DNA of 64,000 nucleotides, from assembly GCA_001931535.1 (NCBI GenBank), contig CP016211.1, positions 2,136,501 to 2,200,500 of the forward strand. The letters are read 5' to 3'. Under the pieces are notes generated by a model. That model searched no databases, was not told where the DNA came from, and was given only the letters and a program-made list of their open reading frames with translations. Shown here one piece after another: positions 37,167 to 44,472 of the stretch. This DNA is from Minicystis rosea. Lineage in GTDB: Bacteria; Myxococcota_A; Polyangia; Polyangiales; Polyangiaceae. A program made the position numbers and the translations under genes. Each line of letters begins with the position of its first letter. Position 1 is the stretch's first letter.

Positions 37167-38512
37167 CGGACCTCCGGCGCTTCGGGACGTCGCCGGACCC
37201 GCATGGTGAACGCCGATGGCCGCATGGTCACCATGGGCTCGGGCTCGACGTGTTGACCAGGCACGGCATCGAGCAGGACCGACTGCGCGAGGACCGCGAG
37301 CGTGATCGGTCCTTGGATCATCGCGAATCCGCCGCCGATGCATGCCCGCGGCCCGGCGCCGAACGGCAGATACGCCATGCGATGCAGGCGCCTCTCGGTG
37401 CTCGGCGCGAACCGATCGGGATCGAAGACCGTGGGATTGGGATAGAGGTCCGCGCGTCGATGCAGCACGTACGGAGAGACGAGCACCTCGGCGCCGACCG
37501 GGATGTCGATCCCGCCGACGGTCACCGGCTGGACAGCCGTCCTGCTGAAGGCATATCCGGGCGGCCAGAGGCGGAGCACTTCCTTGTAGACCTGCTGGGT
37601 ATACGTGAGGCGGCCCAGGTCGGCGTGCGTAGGCAAGCGCCCCTCGAGCACGCCGTCCACCTCGGCGACGAGCCGAGCTCTCACCTCCGGGTGGGCCGCG
37701 AGGAGGTGCAGCGCCCACGCCGTGGAGTTCTTGGGGTTCTCCGTTCCGGCGAGCAGGATCGTTCCGATGTCGTAGATGAGCTGCTCGTCGTCCCAGGGAT
37801 CGACGCCGGCGGTCGACGCGCGCGCGGAGAGCAGCACATCGAGCAGGTCGTCGCGTCCTCGGCGCGGAGCGTCGACGCGACTTCGGATGAGCCCGGCGAG
37901 GTAGGTGCGCAGCCACGCGGATGCATTCTCCAGCGACTCCGCTCGCATCTGCTGGCGCGCGCTTCCGACGTAGCGACTCGTGATCGAGTCGGCCACGGTC
38001 GCCGTCGCACGATCGACGCGATCGTCGAGCCCGTCGGGGGACATGTCCGTGGAGAAGAGCGAAAGGCCGAGCGTGCGCGTCGCGAGACGCATCGCCTCCG
38101 CGGGGACATCGATCTCTGCGCCGTCGGCCCAGCTCGCTTGGAGGTCGCGCGCGCACTCGGCGAGGATCTGCGTGTAGTCCTGGAGCCGTGTGGGTTTGAA
38201 CGCCTCTCCGATGAGCCGCTGCTGCGACCGGTGGTCCTCGTTGCTGCTGGTGAGCAGGCCGCTGCCGAGCCGATCGGGCGCTCCAATCACACTCCGCTGA
38301 AACTCCGACTTCTCGAAACACGCCGACTTGCCGATCAGCACTTCGGCGATCAGCTCGGGGGCGTTGACGAAGACGAGCGCTTTCTGTTTCGGGCTCGGCG
38401 CGGGGAGCAGTCCGATGTCACGCCACTTCGCCGCGAAGCCCTCGAGCATCGTCAGTCGGTGACGCGCCGCGCTTGCAGCTCGATTAGGGGCGGAACGAAT
38501 CGCCTCGTGCAT
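37163..38512 (-). CDS. Cytochrome P450, first gene of the lipid operon
   Basis: 449 residues. The haem loop is FGAGPRACIGGGFA (Cys about residue 395), the ExxR motif is YKEVLRLWPPGYAF, and the PERF-like region is FDPDRFAPSTERR. The I-helix is unusual: LLAGTENPKNSTAW has Asn-Pro where the oxygen-activating Thr and its neighbour usually are (AGxETT). Such substitutions occur in P450s with non-canonical chemistry such as fatty-acid peroxygenases or dehydratases, but that is inference. It is the promoter-proximal gene; a palindrome-rich, AT-richer stretch lies 27-66 bp upstream. Probably acts on the fatty acyl substrate. Confidence 0.9.
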   Translation of the reverse strand: MHEAIRSAPNRAASAARHRLTMLEGFAAKWRDIGLLPAPSPKQKALVFVNAPELIAEVLIGKSACFEKSEFQRSVIGAPDRLGSGLLTSSNEDHRSQQRLIGEAFKPTRLQDYTQILAECARDLQASWADGAEIDVPAEAMRLATRTLGLSLFSTDMSPDGLDDRVDRATATVADSITSRYVGSARQQMRAESLENASAWLRTYLAGLIRSRVDAPRRGRDDLLDVLLSARASTAGVDPWDDEQLIYDIGTILLAGTENPKNSTAWALHLLAAHPEVRARLVAEVDGVLEGRLPTHADLGRLTYTQQVYKEVLRLWPPGYAFSRTAVQPVTVGGIDIPVGAEVLVSPYVLHRRADLYPNPTVFDPDRFAPSTERRLHRMAYLPFGAGPRACIGGGFAMIQGPITLAVLAQSVLLDAVPGQHVEPEPMVTMRPSAFTMRVRRRPEAPEVR

Positions 38513-39063
38513 CCCACGTCCTCCAGGCGCTGCGTTGCTTCAGGAAATTCCTTGAGACTCCTTCTGAATCTCCTGAAATGTCAACGCACCGATCGCGTGG
38601 ATCGCGCCTTGATGTGGGGGACCTTGCAATTGGTGAAAAGCGGGGGATTGGGCATGTTCCAGCTTCTTGGGGTCGGGGCGCTGCGCACTGCAGGCACCGT
38701 GCCCCTGGCGTCCGCACCGCGCGATCCGAGCTTTTTCGGGCGGTCGATTGCCCATGCGGCCACGCATACGTGGCCGGCCACTGGCCGGCCACGGCCGGCC
38801 GCCCGAGCGGTTCGAGGTCGAACGTGCGCCGGAGGCGCTGCGACCACGGCAGGCGAGACCAGTGATGGAGCCGGAAGACGTTCGGCGCGCGGCTCGACGT
38901 CGACGTCAGGCGGCGCGTGATGAAGTCGAGCGAACGTGTCGGCGACGCCCGAAGCGGCGCGACGTTCCAGAAGGCGAGGGTGGTTCGAGGTATGGGGGAA
39001 AGGACGCGAGTCCTTTGACTCAAGCTGAGGTACGCGCGGAGCCCTCGTTCCTGAGCACTTTGA
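38513..39063. other. Intergenic region upstream of the lipid operon
   Basis: 551 bp between the P450 start and the cupin gene stop. Apart from the box-rich stretch at 38539-38578, the open frames here lack motifs and are Arg/Ser-rich; I see no supported gene. No local regulator gene is present for the operon. Confidence 0.45.
38539..38578 (-). promoter_or_regulatory. Candidate operator/promoter region of the lipid operon (TCAGGA boxes)
   Basis: A locally AT-rich stretch with TTCAGGAAATTCCTTGA, a near-palindrome, at 38539-38555 and TCTCCTGAAA at 38569-38578, so that TCAGGA-type hexamers face each other. It ends 27 bp before the P450 start codon. The arrangement suggests a dimeric regulator binding near the transcription start, but no -35/-10 pair could be fixed and no regulator is identified. 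Confidence 0.45.
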
Positions 39064-39417
39064 CTAAGGCGCGTTGGTGCCTTCGCGGCCGTAGACGTCT
39101 TCCAGGCGGACGACGTCGTCGAGCTCGGGGGTGGAGACTTCGAGGACGTCCACGTCGGTGACGGCGACCATGCGATGGATGGTGCCGGGGACGACGTGGA
39201 AGACGTCGCCCGCCTTCATCCGGCGGATTTCGACGGATTCGGCGGGGCCGACCTCGAGGTCCATCTCGCCGGTCTGCACGAAGAGGGTCTCTTCCTTCAC
39301 GCGATGGTATTGGCGGGAGAGACGGTGCCCGGCTTGGATGTGCAGGATCTTGCCCACATAGCGGGCAGTCTCGGCCCAGACGAGCTCGTGCCCCCAAGGT
39401 TTGTCGACGCGGCGCAT
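39064..39417 (-). CDS. Cupin, mannose-6-phosphate isomerase-like
   Basis: 117 residues. A single cupin domain with VDKPWGHELVWAETARYVGK, the metal-binding histidines in SRQYHRVKEETLFVQTGEMD, and GDVFHVVPGTIHRMVAV. This is the form of the C-terminal cupin of type II phosphomannose isomerase/GDP-mannose pyrophosphorylase proteins and their stand-alone relatives. A sugar-phosphate isomerase or sugar-nucleotide-linked role is possible; alone it could equally be a dioxygenase-like cupin. Divergent from the pseudouridine synthase gene by 48 bp. Confidence 0.85.
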   Translation of the reverse strand: MRRVDKPWGHELVWAETARYVGKILHIQAGHRLSRQYHRVKEETLFVQTGEMDLEVGPAESVEIRRMKAGDVFHVVPGTIHRMVAVTDVDVLEVSTPELDDVVRLEDVYGREGTNAP

Positions 39418-39465
39418 GGCCCGTGCTTATCACGGGATCCCGCGGGAGCACGAGAGAGCAGAGCC

Positions 39466-40986
39466 ATGCAGGAACGATTGCAGAAGATCATCGCGCGGGC
39501 GGGCGTCACCTCCCGTCGCGCCGGCGAAGAGCTGATTCAGAACGGCCGGGTGCGCGTCAACGGCCGCATCGTCACGGAGCTCGGCGCCAAGGCCGATCCA
39601 CGGAGCGACACCATCGAGGTCGACGGCCGCCGCTTGGTGGCCGAGGCGGCGCGTTACATCGTGCTGCACAAGCCGCGCAACGTGGTCTCCACGTTGAGCG
39701 ATCCGGAGGGCCGGCCCACCGTCGCGGAGCTGCTCGCCGCGGCGGGATCGCGCCTCTATCCGGTGGGGCGGCTCGACTTCGCGACGAGCGGCGTGCTCCT
39801 CGCGACCAACGACGGTGACTTCGCCAACGGCCTCCTGCACCCGCGCGGCGGCGTGCCGAAGACGTACGTGCTCAAGGTGAAGGGCCAGATGGGCGAGGAG
39901 GATTTCGAGCGCTGGGCGCGCGGCGTGGACCTCGAAGACGGCCGCACGCTGCCCGCCGAGGTGCGCTTGATCCGCCACGAGGACGACAAGACCTGGTTCG
40001 AGATCACCATCCGCGAGGGTCGCAACCAACAGATCCGTCGCATGGGCGAGGCCACGGGCTTCCCCGTCATGCGCCTCGCGCGCGTGAGCTTCGCGGGGAT
40101 CTCGCACGAGGGCCTGCGGCCCGGTGATTTCCGCTCGCTCACGGTCGACGAGCTCGAAGCGCTGCGCAAGACGTACGGTGTGCCGAAGCGCATCCGCGGC
40201 GCCGCGCTCGGCGATCACGTCGAGGCGTCCTCGCATCGAGCCCGGCGTGGGCCGCGCAGCGCGGCCGCGTCTGCGCGTGACGAAGGCGAGCGACGCCGCC
40301 CGCACGGCCGCGAGGACGCGCGCGGCGAACGTCGCGAGAGCACGGAAAGCGGTGAAGCCTTCGGCGGTGGCCGGCGCTTCGGCGGCGGCGGCGAGCGCGG
40401 TCGCGCCGAGCGTGGCCAAGAGACGCGAGCCGAGCGCGGGCGCGCGCGCGCACCGCGTGCTGCAGAGAGCGTCGTCGATCGCGGGCGCGCGACGCGCAGC
40501 GAGGAGACCTCCGCGGAGCGCGGCCACGCCGGCGGGCGCAGTCGTTCTGCGGGACGCGAGGAAGCGCAGGCCGGGCGAGGACGGGCACCGGCGCGCGGGG
40601 AGCGCGGTCGCTCGTTTGCGCGTGAGGATGCGGGTGGAGAGCGCGGTCGCGCACCGGCGCGCGGGGAGCGCGGTCGTTCGTTTGCGCGTGAGGATGCGCA
40701 TGGAGAGCGCGGGCACGCACCGGCGCGCGCGGATCGCGGTCGACCGCCTGCACGCGCGGATCGTTCCGTCGAGCGCGGTGGTGCTTCGGGCGAGCGTGGC
40801 CGCTCCGCGGCGCGTGCGGATCGCGGGCGCTCCACGTCACGCGAGCAACCGCGCGGTGAGCGTCGGTCCACCGAGGGCCGCGAGGATCGACGCCGTTCTT
40901 CCGGGCGCGAGGGGGCCTCGGAGCGCCCCGCGCGCGAGGCGCCGAAGGGGGCCGGCGACCGCCGCCCCCGCCGCCGCGAGGGTTGA
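39466..40986 (+). CDS. RsuA/RluB-family pseudouridine synthase with long Arg/Gly-rich tail
   Basis: 506 residues. It has an N-terminal S4 RNA-binding domain (LQKIIARAGVTSRRAGEELI), then the synthase core with the catalytic Asp in VGRLDFATSGVLLATND (about residue 105), KTYVLKVKG and FEITIREGRNQQIRRM. The core, about residues 1-245, is a normal RluB/RsuA-type enzyme that makes pseudouridine in ribosomal RNA. The remaining 260 residues are a repetitive, disordered Arg/Gly/Glu/Ala tail with units such as RAPARGERGRSFARED, far longer than usual; it probably adds RNA affinity. The tail is encoded by repetitive DNA at about 40560-40780. Starts at ATG 39466 after GAGAGCAGAG. Confidence 0.9.
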   Translation: MQERLQKIIARAGVTSRRAGEELIQNGRVRVNGRIVTELGAKADPRSDTIEVDGRRLVAEAARYIVLHKPRNVVSTLSDPEGRPTVAELLAAAGSRLYPVGRLDFATSGVLLATNDGDFANGLLHPRGGVPKTYVLKVKGQMGEEDFERWARGVDLEDGRTLPAEVRLIRHEDDKTWFEITIREGRNQQIRRMGEATGFPVMRLARVSFAGISHEGLRPGDFRSLTVDELEALRKTYGVPKRIRGAALGDHVEASSHRARRGPRSAAASARDEGERRRPHGREDARGERRESTESGEAFGGGRRFGGGGERGRAERGQETRAERGRARAPRAAESVVDRGRATRSEETSAERGHAGGRSRSAGREEAQAGRGRAPARGERGRSFAREDAGGERGRAPARGERGRSFAREDAHGERGHAPARADRGRPPARADRSVERGGASGERGRSAARADRGRSTSREQPRGERRSTEGREDRRRSSGREGASERPAREAPKGAGDRRPRRREG

Positions 40987-40996
40987 ATGAGCAGGT

Positions 40997-41054
40997 TCTT
41001 GTTCAGTGATTTTCATCCATGATTTCGCTTGGAAAGAGAAAACACTGAACAAGA
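40997..41054. repeat. 12-bp inverted repeat after the pseudouridine synthase gene
   Basis: TCTTGTTCAGTG (40997-41008) and CACTGAACAAGA (41043-41054), perfect, separated by 34 bases that are markedly AT-richer than the surroundings. It begins 10 bp after the preceding stop codon. The stem is stable but the loop is long and no T-run follows; it may be a terminator, part of an RNA structure, or ends of a tiny insertion. Confidence 0.65.
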
Positions 41055-41418
41055 GTTCAGTTCTGCTTGACGGAAGCCTCCTTCGTGGGCAAGGATGGGC
41101 TTGCTTCTAGGCGCTCTCCCCGATCGGGCCCCGTCGTCGTCACGACGGCGGCGCTGGTCGGGACGCAGGGTGAGCCTCGGCGCTTCGTTCATGGAGCGCC
41201 GAGGTCGGGACGGTCGCGGGTGGATCCCGCGGTCGCCCGCCGAGAGCACTCTCGCGCAGCCGCCCCGAAATGAGGCCGGCGTCCGGTCCTTGCTGGATGC
41301 CATCGGACGGTCTCGGGCTGCTCTGGATCTGGCCGCGCGCGAGGCATTGGGTTCGGTCGGACGACGTCGCGAGCGCATCGCAGCTAGGAAGAGCGAGCGA
41401 GGAATACTCTCGTATTTC

Positions 41419-41469
41419 GAGCGAGCTCGACCGCTGATGCGGGGCGCGCAGCAGTCGTCGGACAGAACC
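41419..41469. mobile_element. Fragment of the MITE-like element (inverted copy)
   Basis: Begins GAGCGAGCTCGACCG and ends CAGTCGTCGGACAGAACC; this is the reverse complement of the left 50 bp of the element at 31220-31337 with only a few mismatches. The other half, with the second terminal repeat, was not found, so this copy is truncated or diverged. Confidence 0.7.
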
Positions 41470-41799
41470 TACCGGCAGTTGGGATTGGGAGATCCCGACG
41501 CCGCTCCTGGCACGTCGAACCGGCCCGGGCTCTCCAGCTCTAGAGGGCGCCGGTGCAGGATCGACGTGCGGCGAGGTTCTCGAACGCCGACCTAAACCGA
41601 ACGAGCCGGCCGGCGAGACGCACGGGCCCGCGCGAAGGCGTATTCCAACGCCTGAACGACGCGAGCTGCGCGCGGATCGACCGGCCGGCCCGAAGCGGTT
41701 CGGAAGGCGGTTTCACGAGGTCTTGCTGGAGGAGGAGCCTCGATGGCTCGCCTTGCCTGGAGACGTTCTCTCGTTCGGAGCGCCTGAGCGGACTCACCG

Positions 41800-43068
41800 A
41801 TGGCCTCGGCAGCGCACCAATCTTCTGCTTCTTCGCCCTTCGATCGCGTCGTGTCCGCCGCTGCCTTGCGCGCGGCGTGGGACCACGTGCGGCGCTCCGC
41901 GGAGTCGAGCGCATCTCCTGCGATCCGCGATGAAGCGCGGCGCTTCGCGGAGGACGTCGATCGGCGCCTCGCCCGCGTGGCCGACGAGCTCGCGGACGAT
42001 CGTTTTCTCTTCGCACCCTCGCTCGGTGTGGCGCGCGCGCGTCGCGGGAAGAAGCCGCGGCCGATCGTGGTCGCGCCCATCGAGAGCCGCGTGGTCACGC
42101 GCGCCATCCTCGAGGTGTTGTTGCAGATCCCCGCCGTCGCCGATCTCTGCCTGGGTGCGGGGACGAGCTTCGGTGGCCTGCCGGGCCGCGGCGTGCCGGC
42201 CGCTGCGGCCGCGGCGCTGGCGGCGGTTCGCGATGGGGCCGTGTTTTACGTGCGATCCGACATCGCCGAGTTTTTCCGCGCCATCCCGCGGGATCGTGCC
42301 GTCGCGGAGATCGCGCGCGTCGCCGGTGATGAACGGCTCGCGCGTCTCGTCGATCGCGCCACGGCGACCGAGCTCGGGAACGCGAGCGAGCTGGGCGACG
42401 ACGCCACCTTGTTCCCCGGCGAGCGACGCGGCGTGGGGCAGGGGAACGCGCTCTCCACGTTGCTCGGCAACGTGCTCCTGCGTGACTTCGACGACGTGAT
42501 GAATGGGCGCGGCATGGTGTGCCTGCGCTACGTCGACGATTTTCTGCTGCTCGGACCGCGGGCCGCGCACGTGAAGAAGGCGTTTTCCGGCGCGCAGGAT
42601 CGGCTCGCGGCGCTCGGCCTCCGAGCCTACGATCCGACGCGCGAGCCGGAGAAGGCCGCGATGGGCGCGGTCGCCGGCGGCATCGAATGGCTCGGCTGCG
42701 AGATCCGCGTGGACGCGGTGCGGCCTTCCGTCGCGAGCCGGAAGGCGCTGCTCCTGCGCATCGATCGCCTCGTCTCCGACGCCGAGCGCGCTGGGAGCCT
42801 CACGCCCGCGCTCGCCGGCATCGAAGGGAGCGTGCGCGCGTTCCGCGCCGCGTACGGCTTCTGCACGTGCCCCGAGATCTTCGCGACGCTCGACGCGCGC
42901 ATCGATCGCCGCATCGAGCACGCGTTCCGCCGGAGCCGCACGCGCCTCGGCCCTGGGCTCGCGAAGAGCCGCGGCGGGCCGCCCGCGCGCGGTGCGGATG
43001 CATCGAGCGAGCGGGACGCGGTCGTGGCGCGTGCGTCGGGCGACGGCGGGCGGATCAAGCTCGATTGA
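41800..43068 (+). CDS. Stand-alone reverse transcriptase
   Basis: 422 residues. RNA-directed DNA polymerase motifs are clear: KPRPIVVAPIESRVVTRAIL (RT1-2), TSFGGLPGRGVPAAA (RT2a), FYVRSDIAEFFRAIPRDRAV (RT3 with catalytic Asp), GVGQGNALSTLLGNVLLRDF (RT4), the catalytic RYVDDFLLLGP (RT5) and GIEWLGCEIR (RT7). The C-terminal part is helical (DARIDRRIEHAFRR) and ends in a disordered Arg/Gly tail. There is no maturase, endonuclease or Cas1 domain. The YVDD box and GVGQGNALST form do not match the usual group II intron (QGGVISP) or retron (YADD) forms, suggesting an unclassified (UG/DRT-like) group. Weak RBS. It lies after a long non-coding stretch. Confidence 0.9.
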   Translation: MASAAHQSSASSPFDRVVSAAALRAAWDHVRRSAESSASPAIRDEARRFAEDVDRRLARVADELADDRFLFAPSLGVARARRGKKPRPIVVAPIESRVVTRAILEVLLQIPAVADLCLGAGTSFGGLPGRGVPAAAAAALAAVRDGAVFYVRSDIAEFFRAIPRDRAVAEIARVAGDERLARLVDRATATELGNASELGDDATLFPGERRGVGQGNALSTLLGNVLLRDFDDVMNGRGMVCLRYVDDFLLLGPRAAHVKKAFSGAQDRLAALGLRAYDPTREPEKAAMGAVAGGIEWLGCEIRVDAVRPSVASRKALLLRIDRLVSDAERAGSLTPALAGIEGSVRAFRAAYGFCTCPEIFATLDARIDRRIEHAFRRSRTRLGPGLAKSRGGPPARGADASSERDAVVARASGDGGRIKLD

Positions 43069-43170
43069 GCGTGTGGTTGTCGCGCAGAGGAGCAGCGATT
43101 AACGCTGAGGCGCAAAGACGCGCGAGAGATCGGGCTTCGATCTGCGCCCGCATCTTCGGCGTGGCGTTGA

Positions 43171-44370
43171 TCAGATCTGCGCGAAGCGGCCGCTGCGGAA
43201 CGATGCTTCGAGGAGCTGCGAGACGCGGGACTCGAGCTCGCGGGCCTTGGGATCGTTGATCGAGGCGAGGGCCGTCTTGATCTCGCCGAGGGCCTTGAGC
43301 TGGCTGAAGAGCTGCACGTCGCCGAGGGCGGAGCCGCCCGTGAGGATCTGGCGGATGCGATCGATCTCGCCGGCGAGCGCTTCGACGCCGACGCCGAGCG
43401 CGCCGACGCGACGGCGATCGGGGTGCTCGCGGAAGAAGGCCTCGAGCACGGGCTGCACGATGCCTTCGAGGATGGCGGCCTGATCCTGGTTGTTCCAGAT
43501 GTGCTTGAGGACGAAGAAGTCCGACGCGTCGGTGACGTCGCGCCCGTCGAGGTAGGCGCTGGCCGCGAAGAGCTTGAGCATCTTCACCACGCGCCGATCG
43601 GAGAGGCTCACGCCCTCGGCCCGGATCTGGAAGACCAAGCCCTTGTACGCGGAGAGGAACGCGTCCGAGAAGTTCATGCGGCCGCCGAAGGAGCGGCCGA
43701 GATCCGCGAGCTCGCGCGCGGCGACGACGGGGCGCTGCTCTTCGCCCGCCATCTGCCGGATCTCGTGCTGGATGCCGCGCTGGAGGAGCTCGTTGAAGTG
43801 GTACGCGTCGAGGTTGTCCGAATGGACGCGGAGGAGGAAGCGGTCGAAGATGGCGTTGAGCGTCTCGTCGCCGGGCACCTCGTTCGAGGCCGCGAAGACG
43901 CTGATGAGCGGGACGCGGAGGATCTGGCCGCCGCTCGTGAACTTGCGCTCGTTGAGGAGCGTGAGCAGCGCGTTGAGGATGGCGCTGTTCGACTTGAAGA
44001 CCTCGTCGAGGAAGACGATCTCCGCCTCGGGCAGCATGCCCGCCGTGTTGCGTTTGTAGACGCCCTCACGGAAGGCGGCGATGTCGACGGGGCCGAAGAT
44101 CTCGTTGGGCTCCGTAAATCGTGTCAGGAGATACTCGAAATAGCGGGCCTGCATCAGCTCGGCGAGGCTGCGGATCAACGCGCTTTTCGCCGTGCCGGGC
44201 GGACCGAGGAGCACGCAGTGCTCGCCTGCGACGACGGCGATCATCAAGAGACGGATGATCTCGTCCTTGCCCAGAAACTGCCGCTCGAGCGTGCCCGCAA
44301 GCGTTCGCAGGCGCTCGTGGAGGGGAGCCGTGGGCCGCGCGGTGGTCGCCGATGTCGTCGAAGAGGCCAT
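43171..44370 (-). CDS. MoxR/RavA-family AAA ATPase
   Basis: 399 residues. Walker A is LLGPPGTAKSALI (about residue 55), Walker B IVFLDEVFKSNSAILNALL, sensor 1 in ISVFAASNEVPGDETLNAIF, and the arginine-finger region FDRFLLRV. FTEPNEIFGPVDIAAFREG is typical of the RavA subfamily. The C-terminal part is helical. Such ATPases act as chaperones, usually for VWA-domain proteins, but no VWA gene lies nearby. No membrane segment, so cytoplasmic. Confidence 0.9.
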   Translation of the reverse strand: MASSTTSATTARPTAPLHERLRTLAGTLERQFLGKDEIIRLLMIAVVAGEHCVLLGPPGTAKSALIRSLAELMQARYFEYLLTRFTEPNEIFGPVDIAAFREGVYKRNTAGMLPEAEIVFLDEVFKSNSAILNALLTLLNERKFTSGGQILRVPLISVFAASNEVPGDETLNAIFDRFLLRVHSDNLDAYHFNELLQRGIQHEIRQMAGEEQRPVVAARELADLGRSFGGRMNFSDAFLSAYKGLVFQIRAEGVSLSDRRVVKMLKLFAASAYLDGRDVTDASDFFVLKHIWNNQDQAAILEGIVQPVLEAFFREHPDRRRVGALGVGVEALAGEIDRIRQILTGGSALGDVQLFSQLKALGEIKTALASINDPKARELESRVSQLLEASFRSGRFAQI

Positions 44371-44472
44371 GGGACGTGAGCCCAGGACGTAGCACAGCGC
44401 GTGGCCGGGGCGCGATGATCCTGAGGGGGCCCGCGCTGGCGCTTGGAATGGGGCTGGTAGATTGGGCGCGCG

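Larger units (their letters stand above)
40987..41799. other. 813-bp non-coding stretch upstream of the reverse transcriptase
   Basis: No convincing gene. It starts with an AT-rich 70-bp part holding a 12-bp inverted repeat (40997-41054), continues with many small GC-rich inverted repeats, and contains the MITE-like fragment (41419-41469). The frame open from 41095 to 41595 has a helical-looking middle but no ribosome-binding site and crosses the mobile-element fragment. Stand-alone reverse transcriptases of retron and DRT type are often preceded by a structured non-coding RNA, so this region is a natural place to look for one. Confidence 0.5.

Noticed and set aside
38484..39023. A 179-codon open frame upstream of the P450
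   Set aside because: Ser/Arg-rich without motif and overlaps the probable operon control region.
41095..41595. A possible 166-codon gene upstream of the reverse transcriptase
   Set aside because: No ribosome-binding site, no family, and it reads through the MITE-like fragment; kept as non-coding.
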